Positions 35,215 through 46,283 are shown, numbered from the stretch's first letter. The stretch: 64,000 nucleotides of DNA from Ectocarpus siliculosus (GCA_000310025.1 FN648637.1:958-64957); one strand, 5' to 3'. The notes: generated by a model from the letters alone, not told the origin. Numbers and translations: made by a program.

Positions 35215-36056
35215 CCAACCCTTCCACGGATGATGGCGTTACGTCGCGAACACCGGGCGTTGTGGCACAGCTGGCTGTTGCCCCATCTGTATCTGTGCTT
35301 TGATATCATGCCGCCTACGGGCCGCTGCATGTTATTTTATGTTTTGGTCTACATCGTACGCATTGGTACGCTGGCGCGTGTTTGGGTGGTGTGAGCTTCT
35401 TCTATTGTTGCAAGGGTCACCCCGACTTTTGCGTGCCCAACGCGACCGAACCCCATTTTGATTCAGACTGGTTCCGTCGTTGGCGATGTGATTCTCAGTA
35501 GTCATCACTGTGTGGTGTGGGGATGGTTTGGAGTATTTGTCGGGGATGAACTATTTTCTCCGACCCTAGTTGCTTTTATTTGAGGTTGAGTATTGGATTG
35601 AAGATAAAGTATCTGCATCTACGACTTCCCAGCGTGGGCTAATGTAATGGAGCAACTTAGTGTATGAGCGTTGTACGAGCGTTTCATTAACATTGCATGA
35701 GCGCTTATTGAACATTTTGAATTTTCTTTGGATATGGATATTTGGCGACGTTGAGGGGTATCGAAGTAGCTTGAAGGAAGATCAATCCCAGCCCCGCTCC
35801 CTCACTCTCCGAGTGGGCGCTGAGCGGACCTGGTCTAAGAAGGCTAAACCAAGAGATCAAACAACAACTGTGAGTACCCGAAGCCAGGAGCAACGAACTT
35901 GCTCCCTTCCCTCTTTTATTTCTCTGTTCCTCCATAACAGGGGGGGGAATTGGCTAAAAGAAAATCAATCCGGCACGTATCACGCCACTCGGTCCGTCTC
36001 TTCTAGTTTATTTTCTTCCCTCGCCGTCTCATCATGCCCACCTTCGACTTTCTTAT
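35215..36056. other. Noncoding stretch after gypsy 2, possible LTR
   Basis: No gene. A G8 run at 35940-35947 could be part of a polypurine tract. No repeat partner was seen, so an LTR cannot be claimed. Confidence 0.35.
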
Positions 36057-36264
36057 CGACCAGACGCCGACTGTACATAGTCGGAGGAGTGTGGAATTAG
36101 CTGTGCTGTGACGGCATCTTCCACGCACCCACTCCTCCTACCCGTCCGTGCTGGTGTGTCGATGGGAGTCTTCTACGTCGGGATACAGCAGTGAAATTCT
36201 CGGGCTCTTTATGGAAGCAAGTTTGCCTGCAACCGCGAGAGCAAAAAATTGCATGCATGCATTA

Positions 36265-36340
36265 TTAAGATGTACAGCATATCCACTATGCTCAAAGTCA
36301 GCGCTGACTTGTAGCATAGTGGATATGCTGTACATCTTAA
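36265..36340. repeat. 76-nt near-perfect palindrome
   Basis: The arm TTAAGATGTACAGCATATCCACTATGCT (36265-36292) has its exact reverse complement at 36313-36340. The 20-nt loop is itself a palindrome, AAGTCAGC/GCTGACTT at 36295-36310. The whole is one dyad centred at 36302.5 with only two mismatched pairs in 38. Confidence 0.97.
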
Positions 36341-36349
36341 CAAAAGTAC

Positions 36350-36420
36350 AACCGGGGTCCTTCAGCCCGTTAGAGCTGTTGGACCTCGGTAAACTCCAGG
36401 GTTATAATCCCTGTAACTAT
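36350..36420 (+). other. tRNA-like sequence (degenerate)
   Basis: CAGGGTTATAATCCCTG at about 36398-36414 forms a perfect 5-bp T arm with a 7-nt loop, preceded by a D-arm-like AGCCCGTTAGAGCT. The acceptor halves do not pair and the anticodon arm is weak, so it is not a functional tRNA. It may be a SINE head or an organellar tRNA fragment. Confidence 0.4.
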
Positions 36421-36571
36421 ATGTAGAAATATCTTGATCACTGTTTGTTTATGCTTCACAGCAGTGTGGACCAGACGCCGGACGACGTCCGCCTATTACG
36501 GCAGGCAACGACCATGACTGGATGGGATGCCTCCTGCGACGGCGAGCCATACTATTACTATTATTACCATG

Positions 36572-36625
36572 TCCTCAAATGGTACACACCATTCTACAAC
36601 ACCTGACTAGATACCGAATATTCCC
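36572..36625 (-). repeat. Split direct repeat B2
   Basis: TCCTCAAATGGTACACACCATTCTACAACACC...TACCGAATA matches B1 at 37135-37200 (TCCTCAATGGTACACACCATTCAACAACACC...TACCGAATA), the latter with a 10-20 bp insertion. Confidence 0.8.
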
Positions 36626-36663
36626 GAACTTATGCCCCCACCTTCGAAAGAAAAGGGATGGGA

Positions 36664-36928
36664 GGGCGGGATTTTCTAAACTGCCGCCGCTACTGCGTTA
36701 GGCGGCTGCTGCTGTCCTTCTGTTGCTTCACGCGCTCTGTAGCTGTCACACGTTACCTGACTTTGCTACAGCCCCTGCGTGGACTCGATCACGGAATGAC
36801 ACCCCCAAATAATTCCAAACACCGTGACCCTGGGTTTCCGGCAGAAAATGAAGCCAAATTCTAATTCGACTGTTACAAAATAAACACCAGTTTATTCATT
36901 TTATCTGCTTCGCCGAACAAACCTTCCT
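36664..36928 (-). repeat. Split direct repeat A2
   Basis: About 265 bp, over 90 percent identical by eye to A1 at 47268-47536. Shared blocks include CTGCCGCCGCTAC, CACGCGCTCTGTAGCTGTC and AAATGAAGCCAAATTCTAATTCG. Both end in ACAAACCTTCCT. Confidence 0.9.
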
Positions 36929-37134
36929 TTTATTTTGTTTTCTTTCGAATTGCTTCATTATTTCTTCGGTTTCTAGGCTACGTGTTGGGGAGAGAGACGC
37001 ACGAAACGCTCATCGTCTCTCCGGCCGCGTTAGCTGCAAAGGCCGGCGTCAACTCTTACAAATCCATGTCTCTCCCCACAAATACTAGCCGGGGGACTAC
37101 GACTGCAAACGCAGGAGTCCCAAAACTGACCAAG

Positions 37135-37200
37135 TCCTCAATGGTACACACCATTCAACAACACCCACATCGAGGTCAGTTTCTGGACGATTACCGAATA
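37135..37200 (-). repeat. Split direct repeat B1
   Basis: It lies immediately downstream of the recombinase stop codon on the minus strand. See B2. Confidence 0.8.
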
Positions 37201-37202
37201 AG

Positions 37203-38288
37203 TCAACTATCCGTTCCCCACACGGCCCCCTCCCCCGGCTGTCTCGATACGATCCTACTGCCGTCTGTAAGTTTCCGTGACACTCGCCGCGAATCCTCTA
37301 CATTGTTTCGCGCGTACGGCTTGTATGCATCCGACCTCCACTTCCCTTCTCTCTGAATCACTCGTTCTGCGATGTCTCCGTCCGATGCAAGAGCCGTCGC
37401 GCCTCCAATTCGCAACGAGTGCAACGCGTACTCCTGGGGGTTACGCCCCGACTTCGCTACCACTTCTCTGATTGCACGGAGGGCAGCACTATACCTCACT
37501 ACTCTCACTGCTCTTCCACTACGGTACGAAGCCAACGGTGCGGAGTCTGGCAACGTCGCATGACACGATAACAGCTCCACCACAAGAGCCACCGCGCCGC
37601 CGCGTGCTCTCACACCTGACTGCGGTCCGGTGACTTCGTCTCGCGTACGAACCCGTATGTTTCCTTTCTGCTCTTGATCGGCCTTGTGCCCTCTAAACCT
37701 CATTTCGACACAGTCTGCTCTACGATAGTGACTAAAGACTAGTTGCGTCTCGCCAGCAAACAATGCTACGTCCGCCCTCGTAAGACAGTGTGCCTCATGC
37801 ACCCTGCCCGCATCATTCGCGAACACCTTATCAGACCTTGTGATGAAGAGATAGGACAAGCACAGACACAGCCACATCACTCTGCCCCCTTCCCCCCAGT
37901 TCTGGCTTGCGCTTTCCCCGTCCAGCAGCATACGCCAAGACACAGGCAGGCGCACACGGCGTACCGTCCCCAAAGCCACGTGGTTCCTCGCAATCCCCCT
38001 TAGCGCACATTTCAACATCGGAGACGAGAAGTCTAGCTCGACAGAAGCTTCCAGCCTATGAAAATGTTGCACAGCCGTGAGTTGTCCGGATATTGTACTC
38101 GCTAGATTACCCTCAGACTCGAAACACCAGGCTACGAAGTCTATCAACTCCCACACATGAAGGTCCCCGGCACGTTGCCCTAGGGACTTGGGCTTCTCCG
38201 TCAGCCTCCGAAACGTGCACCAAGAGTTGAAGCCTGACGTGTAAGTCCTTCTAGACGAAGGCGCAACTGAGTGCTCGACGAGCTGCAT
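37203..38288 (-). CDS. Tyrosine recombinase of the YR retroelement
   Basis: A 361-residue open frame. The N-terminal part (SSRRTYTSGFNSWCTF) is the SAM-like DNA-binding domain. The C-terminal catalytic domain has HSLRIGGATALA near residue 300 (the H-x-x-R box), a Trp in EGKWRSDAYKPYARN and the candidate nucleophilic Tyr in that last motif, at about residues 328-335. This enzyme would integrate a circular DNA copy, in place of the DDE integrase of gypsy elements. It is the least damaged ORF of the element and ends one or two bases before repeat B1. Its start overlaps the end of the RNase H frame in another phase. Confidence 0.88.
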   Translation of the reverse strand: MQLVEHSVAPSSRRTYTSGFNSWCTFRRLTEKPKSLGQRAGDLHVWELIDFVAWCFESEGNLASTISGQLTAVQHFHRLEASVELDFSSPMLKCALRGIARNHVALGTVRRVRLPVSWRMLLDGESASQNWGEGGRVMWLCLCLSYLFITRSDKVFANDAGRVHEAHCLTRADVALFAGETQLVFSHYRRADCVEMRFRGHKADQEQKGNIRVRTRDEVTGPQSGVRARGGAVALVVELLSCHATLPDSAPLASYRSGRAVRVVRYSAALRAIREVVAKSGRNPQEYALHSLRIGGATALASDGDIAERVIQREGKWRSDAYKPYARNNVEDSRRVSRKLTDGSRIVSRQPGEGAVWGTDS

Positions 38289-39993
38289 GCCAAGACGTCG
38301 GTAACAAAGTCCCGTCCTGCCTGTCCCAGGCCCTGAACCTGCCAGTCGATATCCGGTCGGAACGCGCGCAAGTTTGAGGCAATGCTATCGTGGTTCCACC
38401 GAGAGATGCCGTCTGCCAGTGTATTAGCGATGCCTTTCACGTGACGCGCGCGCGGAAGCACCACCCGCTTCGCATCTCGAAACATCCTAGAATACGCATT
38501 AACGCTCCCGACCTCGGCTCTCTAGGTCCCCTGCAACGGTTACACCAATGGATGGAGCTCATGTTGTCCCCACGAAGCAAAACGCTTTGACCAGGATACT
38601 CGGGTGTAGAGTCTGCGTCTACCGTGAAAGCCCACGCTGTAACGACCATCCCCAACAGCTCGAGGACGTTGATGCTTAAGTCGTCTCTACCGACTGCCTT
38701 GCGACGCAGCCGTTGTCGGACATCATCCGAGAAATCCATTCGCCAGTATTGCCCCGACTCTAAGCAGTATCCTCCCATGGCGTCCCCACTCGCGTCACTC
38801 CACAGCGTTCGAGAGTGAGGTTGCAGATACATGCTGTAAAGCGGCATCTCTAGCCTACCCTCGCTGTGAGGGCCGCTGGCCTCTGCTAGCATCATACGCC
38901 AGAACGACGCGTCGGCGCGGAACTCGGGACCCAGAGAAATGACCCGTCTCGATTGGCCCTGGCGTACTCCCCCCTTCGAGCCGATGTACTTCTCTTCCCA
39001 CGGTTGGGAGGGGGGCATACCCAACTGGTTGAGCATGCGTCGCACAAAGAACTTTCCAGGGCGAACAACCACACACACGTGGAACAGCTTCCCCATCAGC
39101 GACCGGACTTCGGTCTCCGACGCGCTACGACGAACTACCCATCCTTCAAGCGCCTCACGCAACGTCGCTAACTTTGGTTGAGGAAGAGAAATCGACATAG
39201 CCTTCGTGTTTATCACCCAACCCAACACTTCCATGCTCGCCTCCCACGACGTAAGTTTGCTAGCCGAAAATAGTGGTGGGAAACCGTGGGGTCTGTCACC
39301 GAAGAGTCGAAAGTGGTCAGAAACGAGAGATTCGGAAGAGATCACACAACGGTCACCGCGGGGGTGGGACCAGTGCAACCCTACCCCTATAACATCGTCC
39401 ACATACGCCCGCGCGAAAAACGGGTCGTCTACTCCTCCACCGGAACCGGGTGGGATTGCACACGCCGCTGGCAGCATCGTTTGAACTTCTGCTGATTCCA
39501 CCACCGAAATATGTGCGGAAGCAAGCCGCCCTTGCGGCGTCGGCGTTGCGTTTGTGGCTGATGTTTTGTTGTGGGAGTGCTCAATCGCTGCTGTGCACAG
39601 GCAAAAATACGGGGGGCTGAGGTTCCATCCAAACTGCAGTTGCCTGTCTACAACAAGCGTGCCTCCAAACACGTATCCGAACTTCGGGGAATGCGCTCGC
39701 TCTACGGATACTTGCCGAAACGCGTCTTTGGAATCGACTTTAGCAATCAGAACCGTGGGGGTGTCTCCATGGGCGTCACGCACAAACTTGCCATGCAGGT
39801 ACAGCACGCGCCAAACCACATCACGCAATACGTGGCCCAGTTTGCAGACCGGTGCCACGGAAGTGTTGGTGTCATCGTTTACACCCGAAAATCGGAGATC
39901 GTTGATGATCCTAGCTTTCTTGGCGTTCACTACTACTCCCAATGGAGACAAGCGTAGGCCGGGAATCTGGTATGCCGCTGATCTGGGAAACAC
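38201..39993 (-). pseudogene. Reverse transcriptase-RNase H of the YR retroelement
   Basis: The frame 38437-39993 shows a DIRS-type RT: EDVRYGRAFVF just upstream of its first listed start, QIPGLRLSPLGVV, AKVDSKDAFRQV (motif A), FGWNLSPPYF (motif B-like), ARAYVDDVIGV (catalytic YVDD) and the DIRS-typical LGWVINTKAMSISLP. RNase H follows with LWSDASGDAMGGY and LLRGDNMSSIHW. Near 38480 the phase changes. The next phase (38201-38485) supplies the RNase H end, RHVKGIANTLADGISRW. One indel therefore breaks this gene. The normal N-terminal GNH motif region appears shortened (AYGNHA near 40040). Confidence 0.88.
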
Positions 39994-40076
39994 GAATGCA
40001 CGCCCGTACCGGACATCCTCCTTGATGCATGGTTACCGTACGCGAGAGCTTCATCTGCGTCACCGCCTGCTGCTAT

Positions 40077-40454
40077 CTACACCGGGACACCTCTAGACAC
40101 AATCCGCACCAGGAGATCGATGGAGGGGAACTGTTTTACCCCAACAAACCATTGACGCACGCTACGTGGGTCTGCTTGCGGCACGGGCAGTATTATTTCG
40201 AGTTGCGACATGGAATCGAAATCCCCTGCATGACTAAGAAGGAAAGCAAGGCTAACGTCCTCTACGCGACTCAACGCTTTCCTCACTGATTCGCCCCCCC
40301 CCGCGGCAATTAGTTCGTCCACCGCATGTCCATAAACACACACGTCGGCATCCACACCTGCTGATCGTCCTGGGGCCAACCTCGTGTAGACCGGCGTGCT
40401 GCCGTTCGATTTAGCCGCATGTGCGCTGCCATCCGAGATAGCCCCCCCCGCCAC
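40077..40454 (-). pseudogene. Gag-RT linker frame, YR element
   Basis: A 125-codon minus frame lies between gag and RT (SLAFLLSHAGDFDSMSQLEI). It is probably part of the N-terminal extension of the RT polyprotein, cut off by a frameshift. No motif. Confidence 0.35.
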
Positions 40455-40472
40455 GCGGGAGAGCCCGCACCC

Positions 40473-42022
40473 CTATTTGTCTTTCCCGTGGGTGAAGAAG
40501 TCAGCGGCCTTGGGTCTCGCGCCGCCCTTGCCAGCGGCGCGCGCCTCTCCTCTGCGCCCTCCCCCGTTGCCGTGGCCAACGCTGCGACCGCGGTTCTTGT
40601 CGCTCGTGGCGCTCCCGCCGACACCGCCCCGGCCGACACGAAACGTCACGCTGCTGGCTGCCCTCCCGCGCGCGCCGGTTGCCGGAGTTTCGGACGCTCC
40701 GCGCCTAGCGTGGGAAGGGTTCTGGGCGTGGATGTATGGGCAGTTACGATCATGGCAACCGGACGACGAGTTGAAGGCGAAGCAGTAACCACGCGATCTT
40801 CCGGAAGAGGTCCCCCGGGCTCGCTTGGACGGCGATAGGAGCTGTTCTCCTGCCCGTATCTGAGGCTGGTAGAAGGCGGCGGCGCCGACCCCGCCCATGG
40901 CGATGAAGCCAGTAATCCTCTTCCGCTCGATGGTTACCACGGGCGGAAAGTCCTCGATGACAGTCGGCGGCGCAGAGTTCGTTGTCTTGAAACTGATGGC
41001 GGCGTCAAACCACCGCGATGCGAACAGGATTAGGTCGTCGTTGACGAATCCCGCGAACCGGAGTTTGTTCGCGGGATTCCGCATATCGCCGCGGTTTTCA
41101 CGACAGTGCTCGGTGACCATCTCCAAGCCGACGTTGAGGGACTCCTCGAGGATGCCCACGCGCTGGAGACTCTCAGAATCGGTAATATGCCTGTTTTGAG
41201 CAACGCCGATATGGTCGTGATGAGGATCGAGAGCGACTCTTCCAACGGAACCTCGGCGTTAGGCGTGTCAGATCCCGAACGGTAGTCTTCGACCCGGAAG
41301 TTTGAGAGCGTGTCGAGCGATGCCGCCACTTTCTCTGTCACCAGAACGCCTTTGCGAAGCAAGGATTGCCACTCCATCTTCGACAGTTTTGAAACTGCCG
41401 GAGGCCGTCCCAGGATGAGCCACGCTTTTACCCGGCGGAGGTCCCCCCACATCCGCGCTCTATCCTTTGCCGCAGCCTTAGCAGCCTCGGCGCTGGGTGT
41501 AGCGGGGGCCCGAGAGGCCGGTGGTGGGGCGGTTGTGCCCGCCAGTTGCACCTCCCCCTGAAGGCCAGGTCCTGCTGCTTGGGTGGCGATCAGGTCGTCG
41601 ATCGTTGCTTGAAGCTGCTGGCGATCGCCGGCAGCCTCATCGCGCTTCCGCTGCAGCTCCTCCCTCAGGCCGTCCACCAGCCCGCGGAGAGAAGCGAGCT
41701 CAGTCTCATCAGCGGGGGGGTCGCCGCGGGTGCCTGTCCCTCGCGCTCGCGAGGAGGATACCGCTCGACGCCTCGCGGGAGTACGTGATCCGCTGCGCGT
41801 CGAGGGGCGAGCCGTCGAGCTCGCCACCGATCGCGCGGTAGACCCCCTCGTGCGTGGTGTCGAGGGTGTCGCCGCCCGACCTCGCCCTGTTTGCCCAGCC
41901 GCTGCCCTGCCGCTCCGCGTGGAGGCCCGTGTCGGCATCTGGTCGCGGTTGGAGTCGTATAAGCAGCGAACCGGCGGCAGGCGGCGGGCGAACGTCAGGG
42001 CGGCGTTGCGGGAACACTTCAT
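40473..42022 (-). pseudogene. gag: Gag-like ORF with CCCH finger, YR element
   Basis: Two overlapping minus frames are needed: 41030-42022, then 40473-41159 after a phase change near 41170. The first has an Arg/Ser/Thr-rich basic N-terminus, a coiled-coil-like segment (SLRGLVDGLREELQRKRDE) and a helical core ending ISALLKTGILPIL. The second adds NKLRFAGFVNDDLIL and near 40740 a CCCH zinc finger, CFAFNSSSGCHDRNCPYIH (C-x8-C-x4-C-x3-H), then a Gly/Arg-rich tail. CCCH fingers in place of CCHC are common in DIRS-like Gag, from memory. Confidence 0.75.
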
Positions 42023-42331
42023 TTCCTCTTCATCGTGGGCGTAGTCGATCGCGCGCCTGGATCTGCAGTTAGAATGGTCTACAGTTCCTATCTTCGGGCG
42101 AAACTATCTGACGAGGCTTTTCGTCGGGCCCAGAACGACGCGTTGTTATATCGCGAGCTTGCGTTAGTTCGTTCTCGACGCCTGTGGATTGAGTGGAGTG
42201 ATAATTGCTGCTGACGCTACGGTGACCGGACGTCGACAATCCCGAATATTTCTCTCTTCGGAACACTAGCGATGTTTTTTTTTATATATATTTTTTTTTT
42301 CTTGGATTCGGTGAACCCCGGTTCGCCATCG

Positions 42332-42971
42332 GCACGGGTGCTTCCACTCATTCGCGCGTCCCGTGCGGATACGTGTTTTTTTTTTTCGATGCGTTGGATA
42401 CGGTGAACTCCACTTGCCAACAGCGCGGGTGCTTCCACTCATTGGCGCGTCCCTCGCTGAAACTGACAACACATATGCAGCACGGGTGCTTCCACTCACT
42501 GGCGCGTCCCGTACTGATACTTGTACGCAGCGCGGGTGCTTCCACCCATTGGCGCGTCCCTTGCTGAAACTGACAACACATATGCAGCACGGGTGCTTCC
42601 ACTCATTGGCGCGTCCCGTACTGATACGCGTACGACTTCGTTTTCGATGATTGGAGATCGGTTAACTCTACTCGCCAACAGCACGGGTGCGTCCACTCAT
42701 TGGCGCGTCCCGTACTGATGCATGATTTGTGGTATTTTCCTACCGCTGCGTTGAATTCGGTCAGCTCTACTCGCCACCAGCGCGGGTGCTTCCACTCATT
42801 GGCGCGTCCCGTGCTGAGGCTGACAGCACCTGTACAGCACGGATGCTTCCACTCATTGGCGCGTCCCGTGCTGAAACATGTATGACTTCGTGTTTCGTTG
42901 CGTTGAGATCGGTTAACTTCCACTCGCCAACAACACGGACGAGTGCTTCCACTATTGGTGCGTCCCGTGCT
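42332..42971. repeat. Tandem array of hairpin-forming 35-nt cores
   Basis: Nine cores of the form GCACGGGTGCTTCCACTCATT + GGCGCGTCCCGTGC start at 42332, 42423, 42480, 42530, 42587, 42681, 42780, 42837 and about 42932. In the full-match cores GCACGGG pairs with CCCGTGC. Intervals are 50-57 bp or 91-99 bp. The long ones include an extra block CGGTNAACTCNACTCGCCAACA. The array lies upstream of gag in the 5' leader of the YR element. Confidence 0.93.
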
Positions 42972-42999
42972 GGTGCGTGTCCGTCTTTATTTTTTCATT

Positions 43000-43343
43000 G
43001 AGATCACTTCCGCATAGACAATCCTACGGCAGGTTGACGAGTTCTGTGCATGCATCAATTGGCGTCCGGGCGTTTTTGGAACGGTCGCTTAATCGTCGTT
43101 GGATGTGACGTATAGTTATAGAAGGTTTGTGTCACGACGTCAGCACATACGACTTGATGCCCCTCGAGACCTTGACTGACAGTCCTCACAGGTTCGAACC
43201 TCGCGTGTCACTTTCACCTCCCTTTTTTTTTCATCTTCTTTTTCCTTATGCATACAACACGTAGTTCGCTGTCTCGTTTTCGTTTTTTTTTTTTTTTTTC
43301 TCGTCTTCTTTGTTTTTCAGTCTTTTTCTTTGAGTCTTTCTCT
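43000..43343. other. Leader sequence with a B-box-like tRNA fragment and poly-T
   Basis: GTGTCAC...AGGTTCGAACCT...GTGTCAC at 43130-43211 has a pol III B-box core and near-symmetric ends, but no cloverleaf can be drawn. 43260-43310 is T-rich. No gene. Confidence 0.35.
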
Positions 43344-43350
43344 CGCATGC

Positions 43351-43388
43351 CAAGGGCGCACAAAAAAACAATTTTCCGACACCTAACC
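43351..43388 (+). repeat. Left terminal inverted repeat
   Basis: See the element entry. A run of about 18 G follows at 43415-43432. Confidence 0.85.
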
Positions 43389-43631
43389 CCCAAAACCTTT
43401 TTTTGGGGCCCTTCGGGGGGGGGGGGGGGGGAACGAAGGTCCCATCCCCCCCCCCCAAACGCCATACAATTTCCTATATAAACAAGTCTATAGTAAATCC
43501 TACATATAAAGTGGGCACACAGGGGGTAGTACACTCCACGTAGCCCCTGCTCACCAGTACCGCAGCCCGCAGCCGCGGTACCGTCCGTAGCAGAGGAGCG
43601 AGAGAGCGAGAGCTTGGGGAGAGCGGTCACG

Positions 43632-43889
43632 ATGAGCACAGCCTCCGTGGGGAGGGGATTCCTATCAACAACCCCCTTCGACAAGACGGCTTGGCTAAAC
43701 CGCGTCTGCCGAGAGCGAGCAGATGGCATGGAGTTTGTTTGCCGCTGCGGACACAACTTCGGCGACGGTTCAGGAGTCGACGAGGGCACCGCCTTGCAGC
43801 ATGAGGCTTCGCACAAGCACGAGTGAGTGTAGAGGAATGAGGATCAGTTTGTGAGATTGCCTTGGTTACAAAATAGTATAATCTGCCTC

Positions 43890-43920
<31 letters not shown>

Positions 43921-46057
43921 TAGCAAGAACAACACACACACCACACACCAAGGTTGGACGCACAAGAGTGCGCGAATGCGGAGCCCTTGCGATGCAACTG
44001 CCGTCGTGTTGCACACACCAAACGTTGTTGTACTGCTGCCCGTGTAGCTGGCAGCGGCAGCTGCGTATGTGTTGTGCTGCATACAATGTAACTGGAAGCA
44101 GCAATAGCGGCAGCCTCAACAGCAGAGGCAGAAGCCGCAGCGGTAGCTGAGCAGCATGACAACTTGTGACAACGTCAACTTGACAACGTTTGAGAAAAAA
44201 AAAGCGCGAAATGCAGACCGGCACCACCCACAAGGCTGTGTGCCACGGGGATATTCGTGCCTCTGCAGAACTGGCCTTTACATCAGTGTCCCCTGCCCTT
44301 GCCTGCCACTTTCCGCACGCCCATCGCATGCGAGCAGATCGCGTTCGCCTGTTGCGAAAATCGCTCAGAAGAATACTCGTGGCGACTGGGTTTGTACCAC
44401 GTGCCAGCACTATTTCGGCTCCGGTGAAGGGCTGACCCAGTTTCATGTGAACCAGCACGAGAGGTCGACCGCACACATGTGAGGGCGATGGCGGTCGGTG
44501 TCCGCAGTTGCATACTCGAGTAATTTGGACTGCTCACTTTGTGCTTACCAACATTTCAAGACCTCGCCAGACCCGTTACTTTGTCCATCCTCGCTGCACG
44601 CATGTCGCGCAAAGTATCAATGGGTGCATGCAGCTTTGTCGATGTGTGCGAATGCGTCGCCTACTACGCAACTTGACACAGTATGAACAGTAGAACGATT
44701 AGATCATTATTCCGTCTCTCAACGGCGGATCAATCAATATTTACTCACATCCGCAGGCGTGGTGCTGAAGCTAAGCGTCAGAGGAATACAATGCTGAGGT
44801 TTTTTAAACCGACGAGCACTACGGGCGGCGAGAAGGGGTCGAGGGACGTGATGGATAGCAGCGGTGGCGCAAGCAGTGACGTTGAGGTGCTCTCGACGGG
44901 AGTTGCAGGCGGGCGTGAGGGCGGAACAGGCGCGGGTAGCGACGCTGAGGTGGTTGCGACGGGAGTTGCAGGCAGGGGTGGAGGCGGAGCGGGCGCAAGC
45001 AGTGACGTTGAGGTGCTCTCGACGGGAGTTGCAGGCGGGCGTGAGGGCGGAACGGGTACGGGTAGCGACGGGGGGGTGGTTGCGACGGGAGTTGTGAACG
45101 GGCGTGAGGGTTGTGAGGGCGCAAGCAGCGAAATGGATGGAGCTTTCTCCGACGCTGCACACGAGAGTGGTTCGACCGATATGGTGCGCGCCCAAAACCC
45201 CCTCCGCTGCGCGGGATTGCGTCCGAATGTTCGGGAGCCTGTTATCCAACACTACCCAGCAGCTTTGCATGGTGTCGTCAAAAAGGGGTTGTCGTGGGAG
45301 GCTCGGATAGACACGAATGGCGTGGCTCTTTTCGCCGTGGAATCCGTCTCCCGCGGCATCCTGAGCCCAGGTTGTGCTGGAGCAGTGGAAGAACCAGGAG
45401 GCATGTGCGAGCCGTGTGTGGACATCAAGGGCAGTAAGGTTTACAGAGGTGAGACCACGTAGCGAAAAAAACGCGAAATAGGAAGGCACAACTAGGAAGG
45501 CAAAACAATTTAACTGTCGTACCCTCATTCCACCACACATGTATTTTTTTTTACTTGGATTGTTCCCTCTGCACCCCTTCCGTCTTGGAGCAGATCTGGT
45601 TCAACGATCATCGTTGGAGCCAGAAGACTCAAGGTTGAAGCACCTTGCTCTAGATTTATTGACTCCTCACCAGCAACGAGGCAGGCTGACGCGGTGGAAG
45701 AAGAAGTTCGAAGTGCAGAAACTGTACACTTTGAACCAACTCAGGAAGTGCGCGGCTTTGCATGGTCGTGTTGCACTCGCGAAGAGTATCTTCATTTACA
45801 TGGCAGACAATGACGTGAATGGCATTCGAAGGTTGATGGCTCAAGCGCGGCGAGACGGCTTGTCGCTGAGTGGTATCATGCATAGGTTAGAGCAGGCGGT
45901 GAATGGCAAGTATAGTGCCGAAGGGTTCAGCGAGGATGAGTTTGACTTGGCAATACTGGAGGGGCTCCGGGGAGTGAAGAATAAGTACCATCCAAGACAA
46001 ATTGCTATTATTTGTGGATGGGTGTTGCACGTGGCGAAGGTGATTCCACCGCCGTAG
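43632..46057 (+). CDS. Four-exon zinc-finger protein, candidate transposase-associated gene
   Basis: Proposed exons are 43632-43822, 44338-44478, 44757-45448 and 45594-46057. Every junction is GT...AG, the acceptors are pyrimidine-rich, all three intron phases (2, 2, 1) match, and the total is 1488 nt, so 495 residues plus stop. Exon 1 has a finger CRC-x17-H-x3-H, and exon 2 a similar one, CTTC-x13-H-x3-H. Exon 3 opens with RAKRQRNTMLRFFKP-like basic residues (the RGAEAKRQRN stretch), then four 21-residue Gly/Ser repeats and a globular segment (NPLRCAGLRPNV, EARIDTNGVALFAV). Exon 4 is helical and ends with MHRLEQAVNGKY and DEFDLAILEGLRG. I recall similar helical segments beside other eukaryotic transposases, unverified. 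No DDE catalytic core is seen, so it may be a truncated transposase or an accessory protein. Confidence 0.72.
44865..45125 (+). repeat. 63-bp coding minisatellite in exon 3
   Basis: Four units of 21 codons, GASSDVEVLSTGVAGGREG + GT and variants. Units 1 and 3 are nearly identical, as are parts of 2 and 4. The frame is preserved. Confidence 0.9.
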
Positions 46058-46110
46058 GCTCATCGACAGCCCCTCTTCGGTATGTTGCCGGCTTGAGTAA
46101 GCTTGGAATG

Positions 46111-46283
46111 ATGACGTTTCGACGCATGGGTATGTGTCATTTGGTTGTGTCCTTTCGCCACATTCGACCGAGGTCAAATGTCGTCAACTTGTCGCAGAGG
46201 CTTGGAGAAGTTCTAAGTTACTTGTAGCTGAGGGGTTGTCCCCAAGCACTACTGCTGTACTTCAAGACTTGAAAACCAAATAA
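46111..46283 (+). other. Possible extra 3' exon of the zinc-finger gene
   Basis: After the proposed stop, a frame ending at TAA 46281 reads CRQLVAEAWRSSKLLVAEG and then LSPSTTAVLQDLKTK, which looks protein-like. I could not find donor and acceptor sites with matching phases, so it is left out of the model. Confidence 0.25.

Larger units (their letters stand above)
36057..36571. mobile_element. Family E element, copy E3, left half
   Basis: It matches family E from GACCAGACGCCGACTGTACATAG to GGCGAGCCATAC. It stops at ATTATTACCATG, where the YR retroelement starts, and the family continues at 47537 on the other side. A 170-bp insert with a palindrome and tRNA-like sequence (about 36262-36435) lies between GCAAAAAATTGCATGCATG and the second GACCAGACGCCG block. 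Confidence 0.8.

Noticed and set aside
36350-36420. Functional tRNA gene
   Set aside because: Only the T arm folds. The acceptor halves do not match.
42332-42971. CRISPR array
   Set aside because: The spacers are themselves repeated, the context is a eukaryotic retroelement, and no cas genes are present. It is a tandem minisatellite.
43130-43211. tRNA gene with AGGTTCGAACCT
   Set aside because: B-box core only. The D and anticodon arms cannot be drawn.
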